A DNA stretch of 38,763 nt from a virus: positions 1 through 38,763 of the IMG/VR virus record IMGVR_UViG_3300002123_000017; one strand, given 5' to 3'. Below the pieces are notes generated by a model, which worked only from the letters and a program-made list of their open reading frames with translations, had not been told where the DNA came from and made no database searches. Positions 16,097-24,438 of this stretch are shown piece by piece (the first letter of the stretch is position 1; each line of letters begins with the position of its first letter). The position numbers and the translations under genes are program-made.

Positions 16097-18008
16097 GGAT
16101 TATACTTTCTCCCCCTTCTTTTATTACCAATATTCTACAATCGAAACGATCTCTAAGTAAAGCATCATGATCGGTAACTAAAACTGCTTTTCCGTCATTT
16201 TCTGCTAAATAAGTAAATGTATCGAAGTTCGACTCTTTGCCCAAGTCATCGAGGGAATCATTCGGTTCATCGAAAGCGATGAAAGAAAAGTCTACGGAAC
16301 ACCCTTCTTTTATAAATTGAGAAAGTGCTCGGGAGATAGACAACCTAATTTTCTGTCTTTCTCCACCACTATACATTTCATAGGAAACTTCATCTCCGTT
16401 ACTATCTACAATAGCAATATGAAATTCATCTTTAATGGTTCCTGATCTAGTTTCCCTTTCTGTGGCCATAATAATATTTAATTCGGAACTGTACTCTGAT
16501 AGGTGGTGCTGGGCCAGGGATTCCAATTGGGATATCATAGAATCAAACAACATCATTCGAATCTTCTTGAACCCGTCTACCCAGAAATCAAAATATTTCT
16601 TTTTATCAAGTAAACCATTTTTAGTTTCATTCATTCCACGGATCTTTGACCCTAATTCCCTTATTTGCTTTTTCCTATTTTCCTCCATTTCTAGATAAGG
16701 ATTAATTTCTTCAGATTTTTTTAGCATATCATTTTTCAAATTAGTTATTGTAATTACTGAAGCGGATATAGTAGATTCCCCATCAGCTTGGGCATGGGAT
16801 AATTCTACTTTCAAATCTCGTATGGAATCTTTAATCGTATCCAATTCCCTAATTTTTTTATCAATTTCATCTACCAATGATTTACTAACTTTTAGTTGAT
16901 CTCTTAAACTTCTTTCCTTATCGGGAATAGTATCCCACTCTGATTTTATTCCCATTGCCTCTAATCCTAATTGATTTATTCGGGATTGGAGATATGACCC
17001 TGTAATGGTTTGGGCACAAAATGGACAAGGGCCTTCTCCCTGTTTTGTAAGAGTTTGAATTTCATTATTTATTTCATTCATATCTATTTTCAAATTATCT
17101 CTACGAAATACAAGAGCATTTAAATCTGACTGAATATTGTTAGTTCTATCGGATGCCTCTTGTTTAGTGCCGGTTTCTTTTATCAAAATATTTTTACTAT
17201 TTTCAAAATGGGCTATCTTCAATTTAATTTTATTTGTTTTTTCGTCTATTCTAAGTTGAATGCTATTTAATTCATTCTCTTCTTCAACTAAACTTTCTTT
17301 CCAAGATGAAATACTGGCCACTCTTTCGGATTCAAAAGTATCTATATTGATTTTGTATGAGGTAGATCGGACCCCAGTTAACTCTCCTTCTTTATTTCCA
17401 ATAGATTTATCTAATTCAAGCACCAAGGACTGTAATGATTTTGCCGATTCCCCCGCCTTCAGACTACTGGACACATATTTGTCTAGACCCCTAACATCTG
17501 TTAAAATTTTGGCACGTTCTGCAGGTTTTAGATCTGGGAAATTATTGAAATCCCTTCCGAACATTACAGCGCATTGAAAAGAAATGAAATTTATTTGTAA
17601 TACTTTTTCTAATTCATTTTGCTTAACTTGGTATGTTGCATTTTTAAATAATTCTGTTTCTTCTTTCCAAATTTTCAAATTGGGTGTTTTCTTTCGTTCA
17701 ATAGTTCTCTCTGTTTTATACATAACGGAATCTGCTGTAAATACAGTTTGAATCAGGGCTTGTTTTTCTTTTTTATGTATAATTTCATCCTTATACCGAT
17801 TTTTTCGGCAAAGTTCCCCAAACCACCCATAACAAAAACTTTCTAGTAACGTCGATTTTCCACTTCCATTTGATTGACTCTTCTCGTCATCCAAATTCCT
17901 TCCGTCTATTTGGATGGTTTTTCCTTCATAATTGGCCATGGAAAATTCGAATGTTTTACGGAAAGACATGAATCCTTTTCCACTTATAGATATTAATCGA
18001 ATTAGCAT
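16089..18008 (-). CDS. sbcC: SbcC/Rad50-type ATPase (T4 gp46-like)
   Basis: A 639-residue SMC-like ATPase. Walker A is SNGSGKST (46-53). Long coiled coils flank a zinc hook CPFC near residue 326. The C-terminal lobe has the ABC signature YSGGERQKIRLSISRAL and Walker B FIAFDEPNDSLD. It pairs with the SbcD/Mre11-like nuclease encoded just upstream. The complex processes DNA ends and hairpins for recombination and, in T4-type phages, host DNA breakdown and recombination-dependent replication. Length is normal for phage gp46 proteins. ATG 18008 follows a GGAG site. Confidence 0.92.
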   Translation of the reverse strand: MLIRLISISGKGFMSFRKTFEFSMANYEGKTIQIDGRNLDDEKSQSNGSGKSTLLESFCYGWFGELCRKNRYKDEIIHKKEKQALIQTVFTADSVMYKTERTIERKKTPNLKIWKEETELFKNATYQVKQNELEKVLQINFISFQCAVMFGRDFNNFPDLKPAERAKILTDVRGLDKYVSSSLKAGESAKSLQSLVLELDKSIGNKEGELTGVRSTSYKINIDTFESERVASISSWKESLVEEENELNSIQLRIDEKTNKIKLKIAHFENSKNILIKETGTKQEASDRTNNIQSDLNALVFRRDNLKIDMNEINNEIQTLTKQGEGPCPFCAQTITGSYLQSRINQLGLEAMGIKSEWDTIPDKERSLRDQLKVSKSLVDEIDKKIRELDTIKDSIRDLKVELSHAQADGESTISASVITITNLKNDMLKKSEEINPYLEMEENRKKQIRELGSKIRGMNETKNGLLDKKKYFDFWVDGFKKIRMMLFDSMISQLESLAQHHLSEYSSELNIIMATERETRSGTIKDEFHIAIVDSNGDEVSYEMYSGGERQKIRLSISRALSQFIKEGCSVDFSFIAFDEPNDSLDDLGKESNFDTFTYLAENDGKAVLVTDHDALLRDRFDCRILVIKEGGESIIHV

Positions 18009-18009
18009 A

Positions 18010-18270
18010 TCATCTCCGTCTTTTTGGGTTTGCAGAGGGAATCAAACTCCATAAAAACTTTTGCGAATGAACTTTACAAGAAAAAACAATCATTTCACTT
18101 TCCATTTTTTTCCTCACTTCATTTTCATATTCATCAATACGTTTTGACATTAAAATTATGGATGTAATTTCCTTTTTGTGGTTTTCATTTACTTTCACTT
18201 TTTTGAAAGGCACTGGGGATACTTCAACAATGATTTCCCTTTTTCTCTTTATTAAAAGAGGCCGTCTCAT
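18010..18270 (-). CDS. Small basic protein between sbcD and sbcC
   Basis: An 86-residue Lys/Arg-rich protein (RRPLLIKRKREIIVEVSPVP ... ANPKRRR). It overlaps the sbcD stop with ATGA-type coupling and ends one base before the sbcC start. No family recognised. The middle (SIILMSKRIDEYENEVRKKM) is helix-forming. Its fixed place between the two nuclease subunits suggests it is co-made with them; a role in that complex is only inference. Confidence 0.5.
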   Translation of the reverse strand: MRRPLLIKRKREIIVEVSPVPFKKVKVNENHKKEITSIILMSKRIDEYENEVRKKMESEMIVFSCKVHSQKFLWSLIPSANPKRRR

Positions 18271-19352
18271 TTGAATAATTCAATGCCCACCCGGATAAGA
18301 TCCACTTGGTTTAGCCCAGATCCTTCAATGTTATTTTGAACATATAAATTTATGATAGAATCATCATCCTCTACCATTTCAGGAGGAATTTGAGATTGAT
18401 GATGACGAATAATATTTACTTGGAAGGAAATTCCCCTAGCACCCGCACCTTGTAATTTAAATCGAATATCATTTTTGATTTCTGGACCCCATTGGGAGGT
18501 TGGAACATCCCCGACCACTCTGATATAATTGCCTTCCAAGTTGGTTGCTTTATCCCACTGGTCAGGAAACGATCTAACATCCAATGATTTGAACTCTGGG
18601 TATTTAAGTTTAATTGGGGCAAGTTTTTTGGTTTTAGAATTGAGTAACCAAATAAATCGGTTCTGCCCTTCGTCAGAAAATCGTATTTGATAAGGGCTTC
18701 CAACATATTGGACTTGCCCAATTGCCTGGCACTTATGAACATGGCCCGAGATGTAGAGTGTTTTGGGGTTGAAAAAATATGAATCCATTCTTCCGGGTAT
18801 TTCTCTTCCAGTTTCATAAGTTACTCCGGGGATTTCTTGATGAAAAAATACTATGTCGGGATTTTGAGAATTTATTCCTTTCAAATCTGTTAGGAAATCT
18901 TCAAATTTTCTTTCATAAGGAATAAATCCAATTTTTACTCCGTCTATTCTAGTAATCATTTGAGTTAACGTTATCAAACAAAGATCAAATAATTTAGCAA
19001 TTGGATATTTGGGCAAGTTGAAATCGTGATTACCGAGTAACGCTGTATGTAGAACTTCTCCTTTTTCTATTTCTGATAACATTTTGTTACATTCAATAAG
19101 TAAGTGGGAGGGAACTTTATCTTTAAGCTCAAATAAATCTCCGAGGGAATAAACCCATTTAATTTCAGGATGACTTCGTAAAATATCTATGATTTGTTGA
19201 AGAATATTTAGTCCTTCTACTAAACGAGAATTTAGTCCTGTTTTTTTATCAACTTGTTCGAACTCTTTACGTTCATGAAGATGAAGATCAGAAAATATGA
19301 GCGAGTCTGGTTGAATGTCGAATGGGGAATGTGGTCTAAGTAGTTTTCTCAA
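18267..19352 (-). CDS. sbcD: SbcD/Mre11-type nuclease (T4 gp47-like)
   Basis: A 361-residue calcineurin-like phosphoesterase. It carries all the metal-binding motifs in order: FSDLHLHE (D-x-H), YSLGDLFELKD (GD), LLGNHDF (GNHD), FFHQE, and YISGHVHKCQ (GHxH). The motifs match Mre11/SbcD nucleases, which work with SbcC on DNA ends. It starts at TTG 19352, supported by GAGGG 7 bases upstream; the next in-frame ATG would remove the first motif. It overlaps the resolvase gene stop by four bases. Confidence 0.9.
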   Translation of the reverse strand: MRKLLRPHSPFDIQPDSLIFSDLHLHERKEFEQVDKKTGLNSRLVEGLNILQQIIDILRSHPEIKWVYSLGDLFELKDKVPSHLLIECNKMLSEIEKGEVLHTALLGNHDFNLPKYPIAKLFDLCLITLTQMITRIDGVKIGFIPYERKFEDFLTDLKGINSQNPDIVFFHQEIPGVTYETGREIPGRMDSYFFNPKTLYISGHVHKCQAIGQVQYVGSPYQIRFSDEGQNRFIWLLNSKTKKLAPIKLKYPEFKSLDVRSFPDQWDKATNLEGNYIRVVGDVPTSQWGPEIKNDIRFKLQGAGARGISFQVNIIRHHQSQIPPEMVEDDDSIINLYVQNNIEGSGLNQVDLIRVGIELFK

Positions 19353-19837
19353 TTTCTGACCCTCTGTTTAATTTTTGGATTCAAAAATTGAAATCCATAT
19401 CTTGCTAAGACGTATGCATCGCATAAATTATCATCATCGAAATCTACCCCAAATTTCTTGTGCACTGATAAAAGCATAAGGTCTTTTTTTGAATTTCCTT
19501 TTCCAGTTACAAATTTTTTTAATACAGTTGGAGGAACGATGATAAAAGGATAATTCGCCATAAATAAATCTCGTTTTATTATTCCTGCAAGCTCTCCTAA
19601 TTGAAATATACTGATTGTTTTGGTGATACCAAAAGCAGGACCTTCTATCATTATTAGATCAGGTTTAATCTTACCGACGGATAATCCAATACTAATTGCT
19701 ATTTTTGTTAATCTTGGTGTATTTTCCTCTTTGGAAGAAGATGTTATGAGTCGTTGTTCTACTATTCTCCAATTATTATCTACGGCTACCAATCCAGTTG
19801 CACATAATGATAAATCTAGCCCCATCACTATACTCAT
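19349..19837 (-). CDS. RuvC-like Holliday junction resolvase
   Basis: A 162-residue RNase H-fold nuclease. MGLDLSL near the start carries the first catalytic Asp, LIMIEGPAF the Glu, VTGKGNSKKDLM the conserved Lys region, and FDDDNLCDAYVLARYG the last Asp pair, as in RuvC. ATG 19837 is preferred since the family starts just before the first strand; the longer frame from 19891 adds 18 residues overlapping the upstream gene and lacks a clear ribosome site. It would resolve branched DNA before packaging. Location between RecA/SSB-type genes and SbcD fits. Confidence 0.8.
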   Translation of the reverse strand: MSIVMGLDLSLCATGLVAVDNNWRIVEQRLITSSSKEENTPRLTKIAISIGLSVGKIKPDLIMIEGPAFGITKTISIFQLGELAGIIKRDLFMANYPFIIVPPTVLKKFVTGKGNSKKDLMLLSVHKKFGVDFDDDNLCDAYVLARYGFQFLNPKIKQRVRN

Positions 19838-19844
19838 GGGTTTT

Positions 19845-20285
19845 TCATCCTCTCTGACTTCCAAAGAATTCAACCAAAACAACTTCACCATCCAATGATT
19901 TAGCCGTTAGTTCTTTTCCGGGGAAATATTTCAATTTAATTATAGACCAAAATAATCCCCGTATAGATTTCAAAGCCTCCGTTTTCCATCTTACTTCTTC
20001 TTCTCTTCTTTTTGATTCTGTTACGGTATGACTAGTTATATCTAATTTTATCGTATTAATTTGATCTACTATTATATCTGATATGGAAAACATCAGTTTT
20101 TTCCAACCAGATAATTGCAATAAAATTATTTCTTGAGGTTGAACGGGGGTTCCTTTATATTTCCAATTTGGTAATTGTAAAAGTATGGCTGATCCGAATA
20201 GCTCTTTAGTCAAATGGGTTAAAAATAATTCCCATCGTTTTTCTTCAACGTTAGGACTTAAATTGACGACCTTATTTTCATTCAT
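19845..20285 (-). CDS. Hypothetical protein in the recombination operon
   Basis: A 146-residue protein of unknown family. The start at ATG 20285 has AGGA six bases upstream; a longer frame begins at 20333 inside recA. The sequence is mixed alpha/beta with PNWKYKGTPVQPQEIILLQL and WKKLMFSISDIIVDQINTIK. A charged helix follows (ESKRREEEVRWKTEALK) and the tail is VVLVEFFGSQRG. It lies one base downstream of recA, so it is co-expressed with it, and could be a recA partner by position only. Confidence 0.55.
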   Translation of the reverse strand: MNENKVVNLSPNVEEKRWELFLTHLTKELFGSAILLQLPNWKYKGTPVQPQEIILLQLSGWKKLMFSISDIIVDQINTIKLDITSHTVTESKRREEEVRWKTEALKSIRGLFWSIIKLKYFPGKELTAKSLDGEVVLVEFFGSQRG

Positions 20286-20286
20286 A

Positions 20287-21330
20287 TTAATTCCTACTTT
20301 TTGGTGAACGTTCTGTTCTAAACTGAGAATCAATTTCTTCCCACATATTTATAACAGCTTCTTTGAGTTGAGATTGAAGATTATTCTCTTCTATATGTTT
20401 AATAGATTTTTCAAGACTAATGAATTCCTCCGTTACGGCCCAATATTTTTTGTTACCAGACATTTCTTTAATGTACACTAAATTTCCCCATAGATCGTCA
20501 AGCCCATAATCAAAAATTATGAATATATCGGCTTCTCTATATGGGGCGTCTATAGAACTTTTTATTACCGTTACTTTGGATTTTACTCCAATTACTTTTT
20601 CAACCTCTACTGCTCCTATTTTTACTTTTTTCTTGATTTTAGATCCTAATGTAGGTGTTACTTCTAAACGTAGAGATGCTAAAAATGGGATAGCATTTCC
20701 ACCACCAGTTTTAGTTCTTTTTTGCCCAGGTAATGCATCTTGGATATCTTGTACTTGATTTGTTAGTACGACCAAACGATTTTTCTTGGATATTTCTGCT
20801 TTTGCCTTTCGGCATAATTGATGGAATTCTTTCGCTCTTGAACTACCTCTTTTATCCCCCTTTTCATCTTCTAATGAAGACATTAAAACAGCAACGCTAT
20901 CTATGGCTGTCAAACTAACTCCCCCATTTTCAGATTCAGGGGTTTCCATAATTAAATTTTCTACTTCTTTAACAGTAGTAGGATTTGATAAATCTTCTTT
21001 ATTAATTTTGATCCCCATATATTTTAACCAATCTGGAGTCATTCGACGTTCGGCATCTCCTATTTTGGTTATACCACCAGTATTTTGGACATAGGCTACC
21101 ATCTCTCCAAGAACGGAGGTTTTTCCACTAGAAGGGGGTCCAGAAATTTCCATAAGTATACCGGAGGGAACTCCTCCCCCACGTATGCGTCTACCACTGA
21201 TCGCCAAATCTAGTAACGTGGACCCCGTAGAAACCATGCGACTTTTATCTATAAGTACTTCTTCCTCTTCTTCATGTATAGCCACTAACCCTTTTGCTAC
21301 ATCTTGTATTTTGCGTTTAATCAATGGCAT
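20287..21330 (-). CDS. recA: RecA/UvsX-type recombinase
   Basis: A 347-residue recombinase. Walker A is GPPSSGKTS (64-72), Walker B LTAIDSVAVL, the glutamine-containing strand RLVVLTNQVQD and the L2-like GGGNAIPFLASLRLEV follow. These are the ATP- and DNA-binding elements of RecA, which forms filaments on ssDNA and drives strand exchange. The acidic stretch EEEEEV near the N-terminus is unusual but harmless. ATG 21330 has GGAG at good spacing and overlaps the end of the FEN gene by 14 bases. Confidence 0.92.
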   Translation of the reverse strand: MPLIKRKIQDVAKGLVAIHEEEEEVLIDKSRMVSTGSTLLDLAISGRRIRGGGVPSGILMEISGPPSSGKTSVLGEMVAYVQNTGGITKIGDAERRMTPDWLKYMGIKINKEDLSNPTTVKEVENLIMETPESENGGVSLTAIDSVAVLMSSLEDEKGDKRGSSRAKEFHQLCRKAKAEISKKNRLVVLTNQVQDIQDALPGQKRTKTGGGNAIPFLASLRLEVTPTLGSKIKKKVKIGAVEVEKVIGVKSKVTVIKSSIDAPYREADIFIIFDYGLDDLWGNLVYIKEMSGNKKYWAVTEEFISLEKSIKHIEENNLQSQLKEAVINMWEEIDSQFRTERSPKSRN

Positions 21331-22183
21331 TCTGATCTCCTTTTAATAAAACTCTCCATTTGTTGTATAAATCCCTCTTTAAAAAACTAGAAAATCCATA
21401 ATCCATGCATATTCCCTCAAATATATTGAAATCTAATTTATCTGGTACTAAATCTACCGAAGTGGATCTTTTATGAGGAAGTTTCACTAAGGAATAATTA
21501 AAAGTAGGATCAAAAGCATGTATATCTTGATATTTTTTTGAACTAACTCCTAATTCTGATTTTAAATATTTTATAGCAGTTTTCTCGCCAACTCCAACTA
21601 CTCCTTTTATATTATCAGATGAACACCCTGCGACCGATTTAACGTAGTACCACATATTAGGGTCTATCCCTTTTTCTTCTATGAAATCATCTTTAGAGTA
21701 AATTTTCTTTTCTCTTGGATTATAAATAGATACTTTTGAATTTAATAATTGGTATAAATCTTCGTCCGACGTTACAATATAAGTATGATCAAATTCCCAA
21801 GCATGGTCATTAGCTATATGAGCAATAATATCGTCTGCTTCTAATCCAGTTTGAATAAAATTATTTTGAAATCCTAATTTAGGAAGAATCTTTGTACGAA
21901 TTTCCGTAAATTGGGGTTTACCAGAACGAATTATATCTTCCATCTCGGGATCTTCAATTTGAGGGCGTTTTTTATAATCAGGGTAAACATCTCTACGATA
22001 TGATTTTCTAGAATCCCAAGCAAATGTAAATCGAGGTTGTTCAAAATCCTCCGATAACTTTAAAATTTCTCTCATGAAACCAAATATAACTCCAGTGGAA
22101 TGTTCCTCATAAGAGAGTCCCATCATTGATAGCATGGCTCTGTATGCTATGAAATTAGAATCAATTATTAAAAGATTGCTCAA
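21317..22183 (-). CDS. 5'-3' exonuclease / flap endonuclease (FEN)
   Basis: A 288-residue FEN homologous to the 5' nuclease domain of DNA polymerase I. Metal-site motifs: IIDSNFIAYRA, FAWDSRKSYRRDVYPDYKKRP, GLEADDIIAH, YIVTSDEDLYQLL, and the H3TH region SVAGCSSDNIKGVVGVGEKTA. In the last, Cys takes the place of the first Asp usual in GDxSDN, a variant I associate with some phage FENs. The polymerase in this phage lacks such a domain, so this separate protein would remove RNA primers and flaps. TTG 22183 is the start, with AAGGA six bases before it and a TGA overlap with the upstream gene. Confidence 0.9.
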   Translation of the reverse strand: MSNLLIIDSNFIAYRAMLSMMGLSYEEHSTGVIFGFMREILKLSEDFEQPRFTFAWDSRKSYRRDVYPDYKKRPQIEDPEMEDIIRSGKPQFTEIRTKILPKLGFQNNFIQTGLEADDIIAHIANDHAWEFDHTYIVTSDEDLYQLLNSKVSIYNPREKKIYSKDDFIEEKGIDPNMWYYVKSVAGCSSDNIKGVVGVGEKTAIKYLKSELGVSSKKYQDIHAFDPTFNYSLVKLPHKRSTSVDLVPDKLDFNIFEGICMDYGFSSFLKRDLYNKWRVLLKGDQNAID

Positions 22184-22467
22184 ATTTTTTCCTTAATTTT
22201 TAACTTAGGATGGTGACGATAATGACGTAACGGGTCTTTGATAGATCTTCCAGTTTTATCTGTAAGTAGAACTTTGTATTGAGATAATTCCGGCATAAGA
22301 TCATCTGGATAAAAAGTTTCTTTCATTTCTTCTAAAAGTTTGACCATTTTCTTTTGCCAATTATATGGCATTGAAATTAATCCTACTCTAGGAAGAACTA
22401 AGTATGATGCATAAGTTAATCCAAACCATTCGTGCATAGGATCTTCTTTGATAACTTCTTTTTTCAT
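22180..22467 (-). CDS. Conserved phage hypothetical protein
   Basis: A 95-residue protein. The block HEWFGLTYASYLVLPRVGLISMPYNWQ with W, Y, P and M positions resembles a small protein seen in many phage genomes near replication genes (typically EWF-x-L-T-Y-A-x-Y-L-x-x-P-R). That likeness is from memory of the pattern. No catalytic motif is visible. It starts after a spacer with strong RNA folding and overlaps the FEN start. Confidence 0.6.
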   Translation of the reverse strand: MKKEVIKEDPMHEWFGLTYASYLVLPRVGLISMPYNWQKKMVKLLEEMKETFYPDDLMPELSQYKVLLTDKTGRSIKDPLRHYRHHPKLKIKEKI

Positions 22468-22479
22468 TTTATAGTCCTT

Positions 22480-22590
22480 GGGAAGTGGGATATAAGCCTC
22501 AAGAGAGGCAGTCCCTTATCCGGCTGGTAGCTCCCACTCCCCAAGTCTGGATGACGCAGTTTGAATATGGTATAGGGCACCCCATCATCC
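22480..22590 (-). ncRNA. Structured spacer RNA element upstream of the 95-aa gene
   Basis: The 124-base spacer can fold almost entirely. Bases 22480-22490 pair with 22532-22542 (10 of 11). Inside, 22492-22495 pair with TTAT of 22516-22519, and GCCTC 22496-22500 pairs with GAGGC 22505-22509 around AAGA. A second hairpin, GGATGA 22549-22554 with TCATCC 22585-22590, follows the stop of the upstream gene. No tRNA cloverleaf or T-tract is present. It may be a leader, processing site or small RNA; strand is assumed from gene direction. Confidence 0.4.
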
Positions 22591-22591
22591 A

Positions 22592-22849
22592 TTATTTAAC
22601 AACCCATTTTCTAACTTCTTCCATTTCAAATAATTCTTCTCGTAAACAATTTTGACATTTCCTAATATGGGTGGTTTGTTTCATAATAAGGGGAAGTAGT
22701 TTTTCTCTAATAGGAGTTTCAGTAGGAGGAAAGGAACTACCATTTACTAATTTGCGCCCATCCCCCCATTTTTGATGTAACTCAAAAACTTTCCAAGAAT
22801 ATTGAAGGCCGTGATTTTCACAATTATCTAATTTCTGTTTTACTATCAT
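22592..22849 (-). CDS. Small putative zinc-binding protein
   Basis: An 85-residue protein with CENH near residue 9 and CQNC near residue 65, spaced like two halves of one zinc site. The middle is helix-prone (YSWKVFELHQKWGDGRK). AGGAGGG lies at ideal distance before ATG 22849, one of the strongest ribosome sites in the window. It stands alone between two structured spacers, unlike the tightly packed genes around it, so it may be controlled separately. Family not recognised. Confidence 0.55.
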   Translation of the reverse strand: MIVKQKLDNCENHGLQYSWKVFELHQKWGDGRKLVNGSSFPPTETPIREKLLPLIMKQTTHIRKCQNCLREELFEMEEVRKWVVK

Positions 22850-22871
22850 TTTCCCTCCTAATTAATTTGGT

Positions 22872-22974
22872 GGTTAGGGGTGCCATCGTCCCAAGACATT
22901 CGCTTGGTCAGCACGGTTACCATCCGTGTCCGTACCGGAAAATCTAACCAGACATACGGAACACCCCCCCAACC
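22872..22974 (-). ncRNA. Branched RNA-like fold upstream of the 85-aa gene
   Basis: GGTT 22872-22875 and GGGGTG 22877-22882 pair with CACCCC 22962-22967 and AACC 22971-22974. They enclose three perfect hairpins: 22891-22907 (5 bp, 7-base loop), 22912-22928 (5 bp, 7-base loop) and 22929-22960 (6 bp, TCCGTA/TACGGA). This is a four-way junction resembling a cloverleaf, but it lacks T-arm and D-arm consensus and a 7-bp acceptor. A regulatory leader, an origin or a small RNA are possible. The spacer is richer in GC than its neighbours. Confidence 0.4.
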
Positions 22975-23026
22975 AATGCACCAGTTTCAGCCCCCTACAC
23001 AAGGCTTAACGCTCCCTGGAGCAATC

Positions 23027-23103
23027 AAAAAGGGGACGGACAGTTGGGAAGAAGTGATAGGCTATCCCGAACCAATACACCCCGACCGTCTGTGACCGTC
23101 CCC
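23027..23103 (-). terminator. Putative terminator after the SSB gene
   Basis: Reading the minus strand, GGGGACGG plus ACAG (23103-23096, 23093-23090) pair with CTGT CCGTCCCC (23043-23032) and are followed by TTTTT (23031-23027). It sits 8 bases beyond the SSB stop. The loop of about 46 bases is long but contains the palindrome GATAGGCTATC, so it is branched. It would separate the abundant SSB transcript from downstream genes. Confidence 0.55.
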
Positions 23104-23110
23104 ATATGTA

Positions 23111-24319
23111 TTACCCTCTTGGTCTTAAACCACGTCTGGGTCCTGCAGTGGCAGGAGCCGCAGTGGTTGCTACCGGAGCCGCTGCTGCAGGAGCCGCAGG
23201 TCTAGGAGTTGGTCTAGGAGTTGCCGGGGCTGCAGGAGTAGGACGAGTAGCAGAGGGTGCAGAAGTCTCTGCGCCAGCCGCATCAATCTTATCCTTCTCA
23301 GCCGAGCAGTCATCCCAAATGGGGCAAGTAGCGCACTCGTTATACTTTTCACAATCTGCCCCAAATACTCCCCCAACAGGACAGATCTGGGCACCAGCCG
23401 TTACTGGAGTAGCGGCGGGGCGTTGACGGGGGGTGGGGGTTGGATTAACAGCCGGGGCAGGTATCGGAGGTTCCGCAGCAGGAGCAGGAGTTGCTCTGGT
23501 ACGAAGTCGGGATTCTGCGGGAGCCGCTGTCGGTTGGGGTGCTGGGGATTCCTCTGTTGGGGGAGCTACATCCCCTCCCCCTCCTTGAAAAGCCAGATTA
23601 ATTTCATCATAAGAAGAATAGTTGACGCAATCGTCCAAAATGAAAGCCGCATCCAAAACTTCATCAGGAATTTGGTAATTTCTGTCCACAAACTTATGGG
23701 CTAGAAATTCCGAATTCCTCTTGGTTCCCTTACGAGTAAAGGAGATGGATTTCCCTGTATCTGGGTCTGAGAATGCCACGTACATATCAGTGGATTTTCC
23801 AGCCCCCCGAACGGGGGTCTTAGCCAAAGGTGCAATATGCTTCTCCATAAACCAGTGGGCGGCATCGAAGATCTGAACCCCCTTGTTCTCTTCCTTATCA
23901 TTATCGTAGCACAGGATATTGTAGATACTCCGACGTTTGGGGGTGAGTTCCTTTACCAGATCCTCATCATAATCCTCCTGCCGGCGAACCTCTTCACGAT
24001 ATTCGCAAATGGGGCAGGACTTATTATAATTGCGAGCGGGGCAAACATAAGCATCTTGATTTACCCCTACCTGATAATGAACCCAAAGAATCAATACATA
24101 ATTGGGTTCCCCAGGCTTGGTATTAGGATCATGGTCTCCAGCAAGGAAGGGAATAATATCGATAAGATGTTCCCCCTCCCCACATTTCCAAAGTTTGCTA
24201 ACGTATTCATCTTTGAAAATGTTTTTAAACTGCCCAGAGTCATCCCGCTTTTCGTATGACTCTTGGGTTTTCTTTGCCAGAGATTCTTTCATCGCCGCAC
24301 GTCTGTCAAGCGTGGCCAT
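23111..24319 (-). CDS. T4 gp32-like single-stranded DNA-binding protein with Pro/Ala-rich tail
   Basis: A 402-residue protein. The first ~245 residues match gp32-type SSBs. They include H81, C93, C102 and C105 (CPARNYNKSCPIC), the gp32 zinc site, and the KxWK/GEGEHLIDIIPF entry to the OB fold. Residues ~250-310 are a Pro/Ala-rich linker. A second cluster of five cysteines (313-338, CPVGGVFGADCEKYNECATC) follows, then another Pro/Ala/Thr tail ending PRRGLRPRG. The usual acidic C-terminal tip is missing; the end is basic. The tail region is GC-rich. It coats ssDNA at the fork. A strong GGAGG site precedes ATG 24319. Confidence 0.85.
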   Translation of the reverse strand: MATLDRRAAMKESLAKKTQESYEKRDDSGQFKNIFKDEYVSKLWKCGEGEHLIDIIPFLAGDHDPNTKPGEPNYVLILWVHYQVGVNQDAYVCPARNYNKSCPICEYREEVRRQEDYDEDLVKELTPKRRSIYNILCYDNDKEENKGVQIFDAAHWFMEKHIAPLAKTPVRGAGKSTDMYVAFSDPDTGKSISFTRKGTKRNSEFLAHKFVDRNYQIPDEVLDAAFILDDCVNYSSYDEINLAFQGGGGDVAPPTEESPAPQPTAAPAESRLRTRATPAPAAEPPIPAPAVNPTPTPRQRPAATPVTAGAQICPVGGVFGADCEKYNECATCPIWDDCSAEKDKIDAAGAETSAPSATRPTPAAPATPRPTPRPAAPAAAAPVATTAAPATAGPRRGLRPRG

Positions 24320-24360
24320 TTCTTTTTCCTCCTTCTTTTATTTTATTAAATTAGTAACTG

Positions 24361-24377
24361 CTGCCTTTAGGTGGCAG
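24361..24377 (+). repeat. Left-end hairpin of the IS element
   Basis: CTGCC and GGCAG are separated by a 7-base loop TTTAGGT. The position, about 60 bases before tnpA, fits the subterminal imperfect palindrome recognised by Y1 transposases. Confidence 0.65.
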
Positions 24378-24438
24378 AGGAAACTCCCTCCTTTCGATTA
24401 ACTTGACTTATATACTCGCCGAACTTATAATAATTTAC

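Noticed and set aside
22872-22974. Cloverleaf resembling a tRNA (5-bp hairpin with loop ATGGTAA on the minus strand)
   Set aside because: No 7-bp acceptor in register, no GGTTC-type T-arm and no D-arm; the closing stem has bulges. Kept only as a structured element.
23032-23103. 72-base element with 7-8 bp closing stem as a possible tRNA
   Set aside because: No anticodon or T-arm in the right positions, and the T5 run after the stem fits a terminator better.
23111-23430. Plus-strand Ala/Gly-rich frame opposite the SSB tail
   Set aside because: Mirror image of the low-complexity Pro/Ala coding region; no ribosome site.
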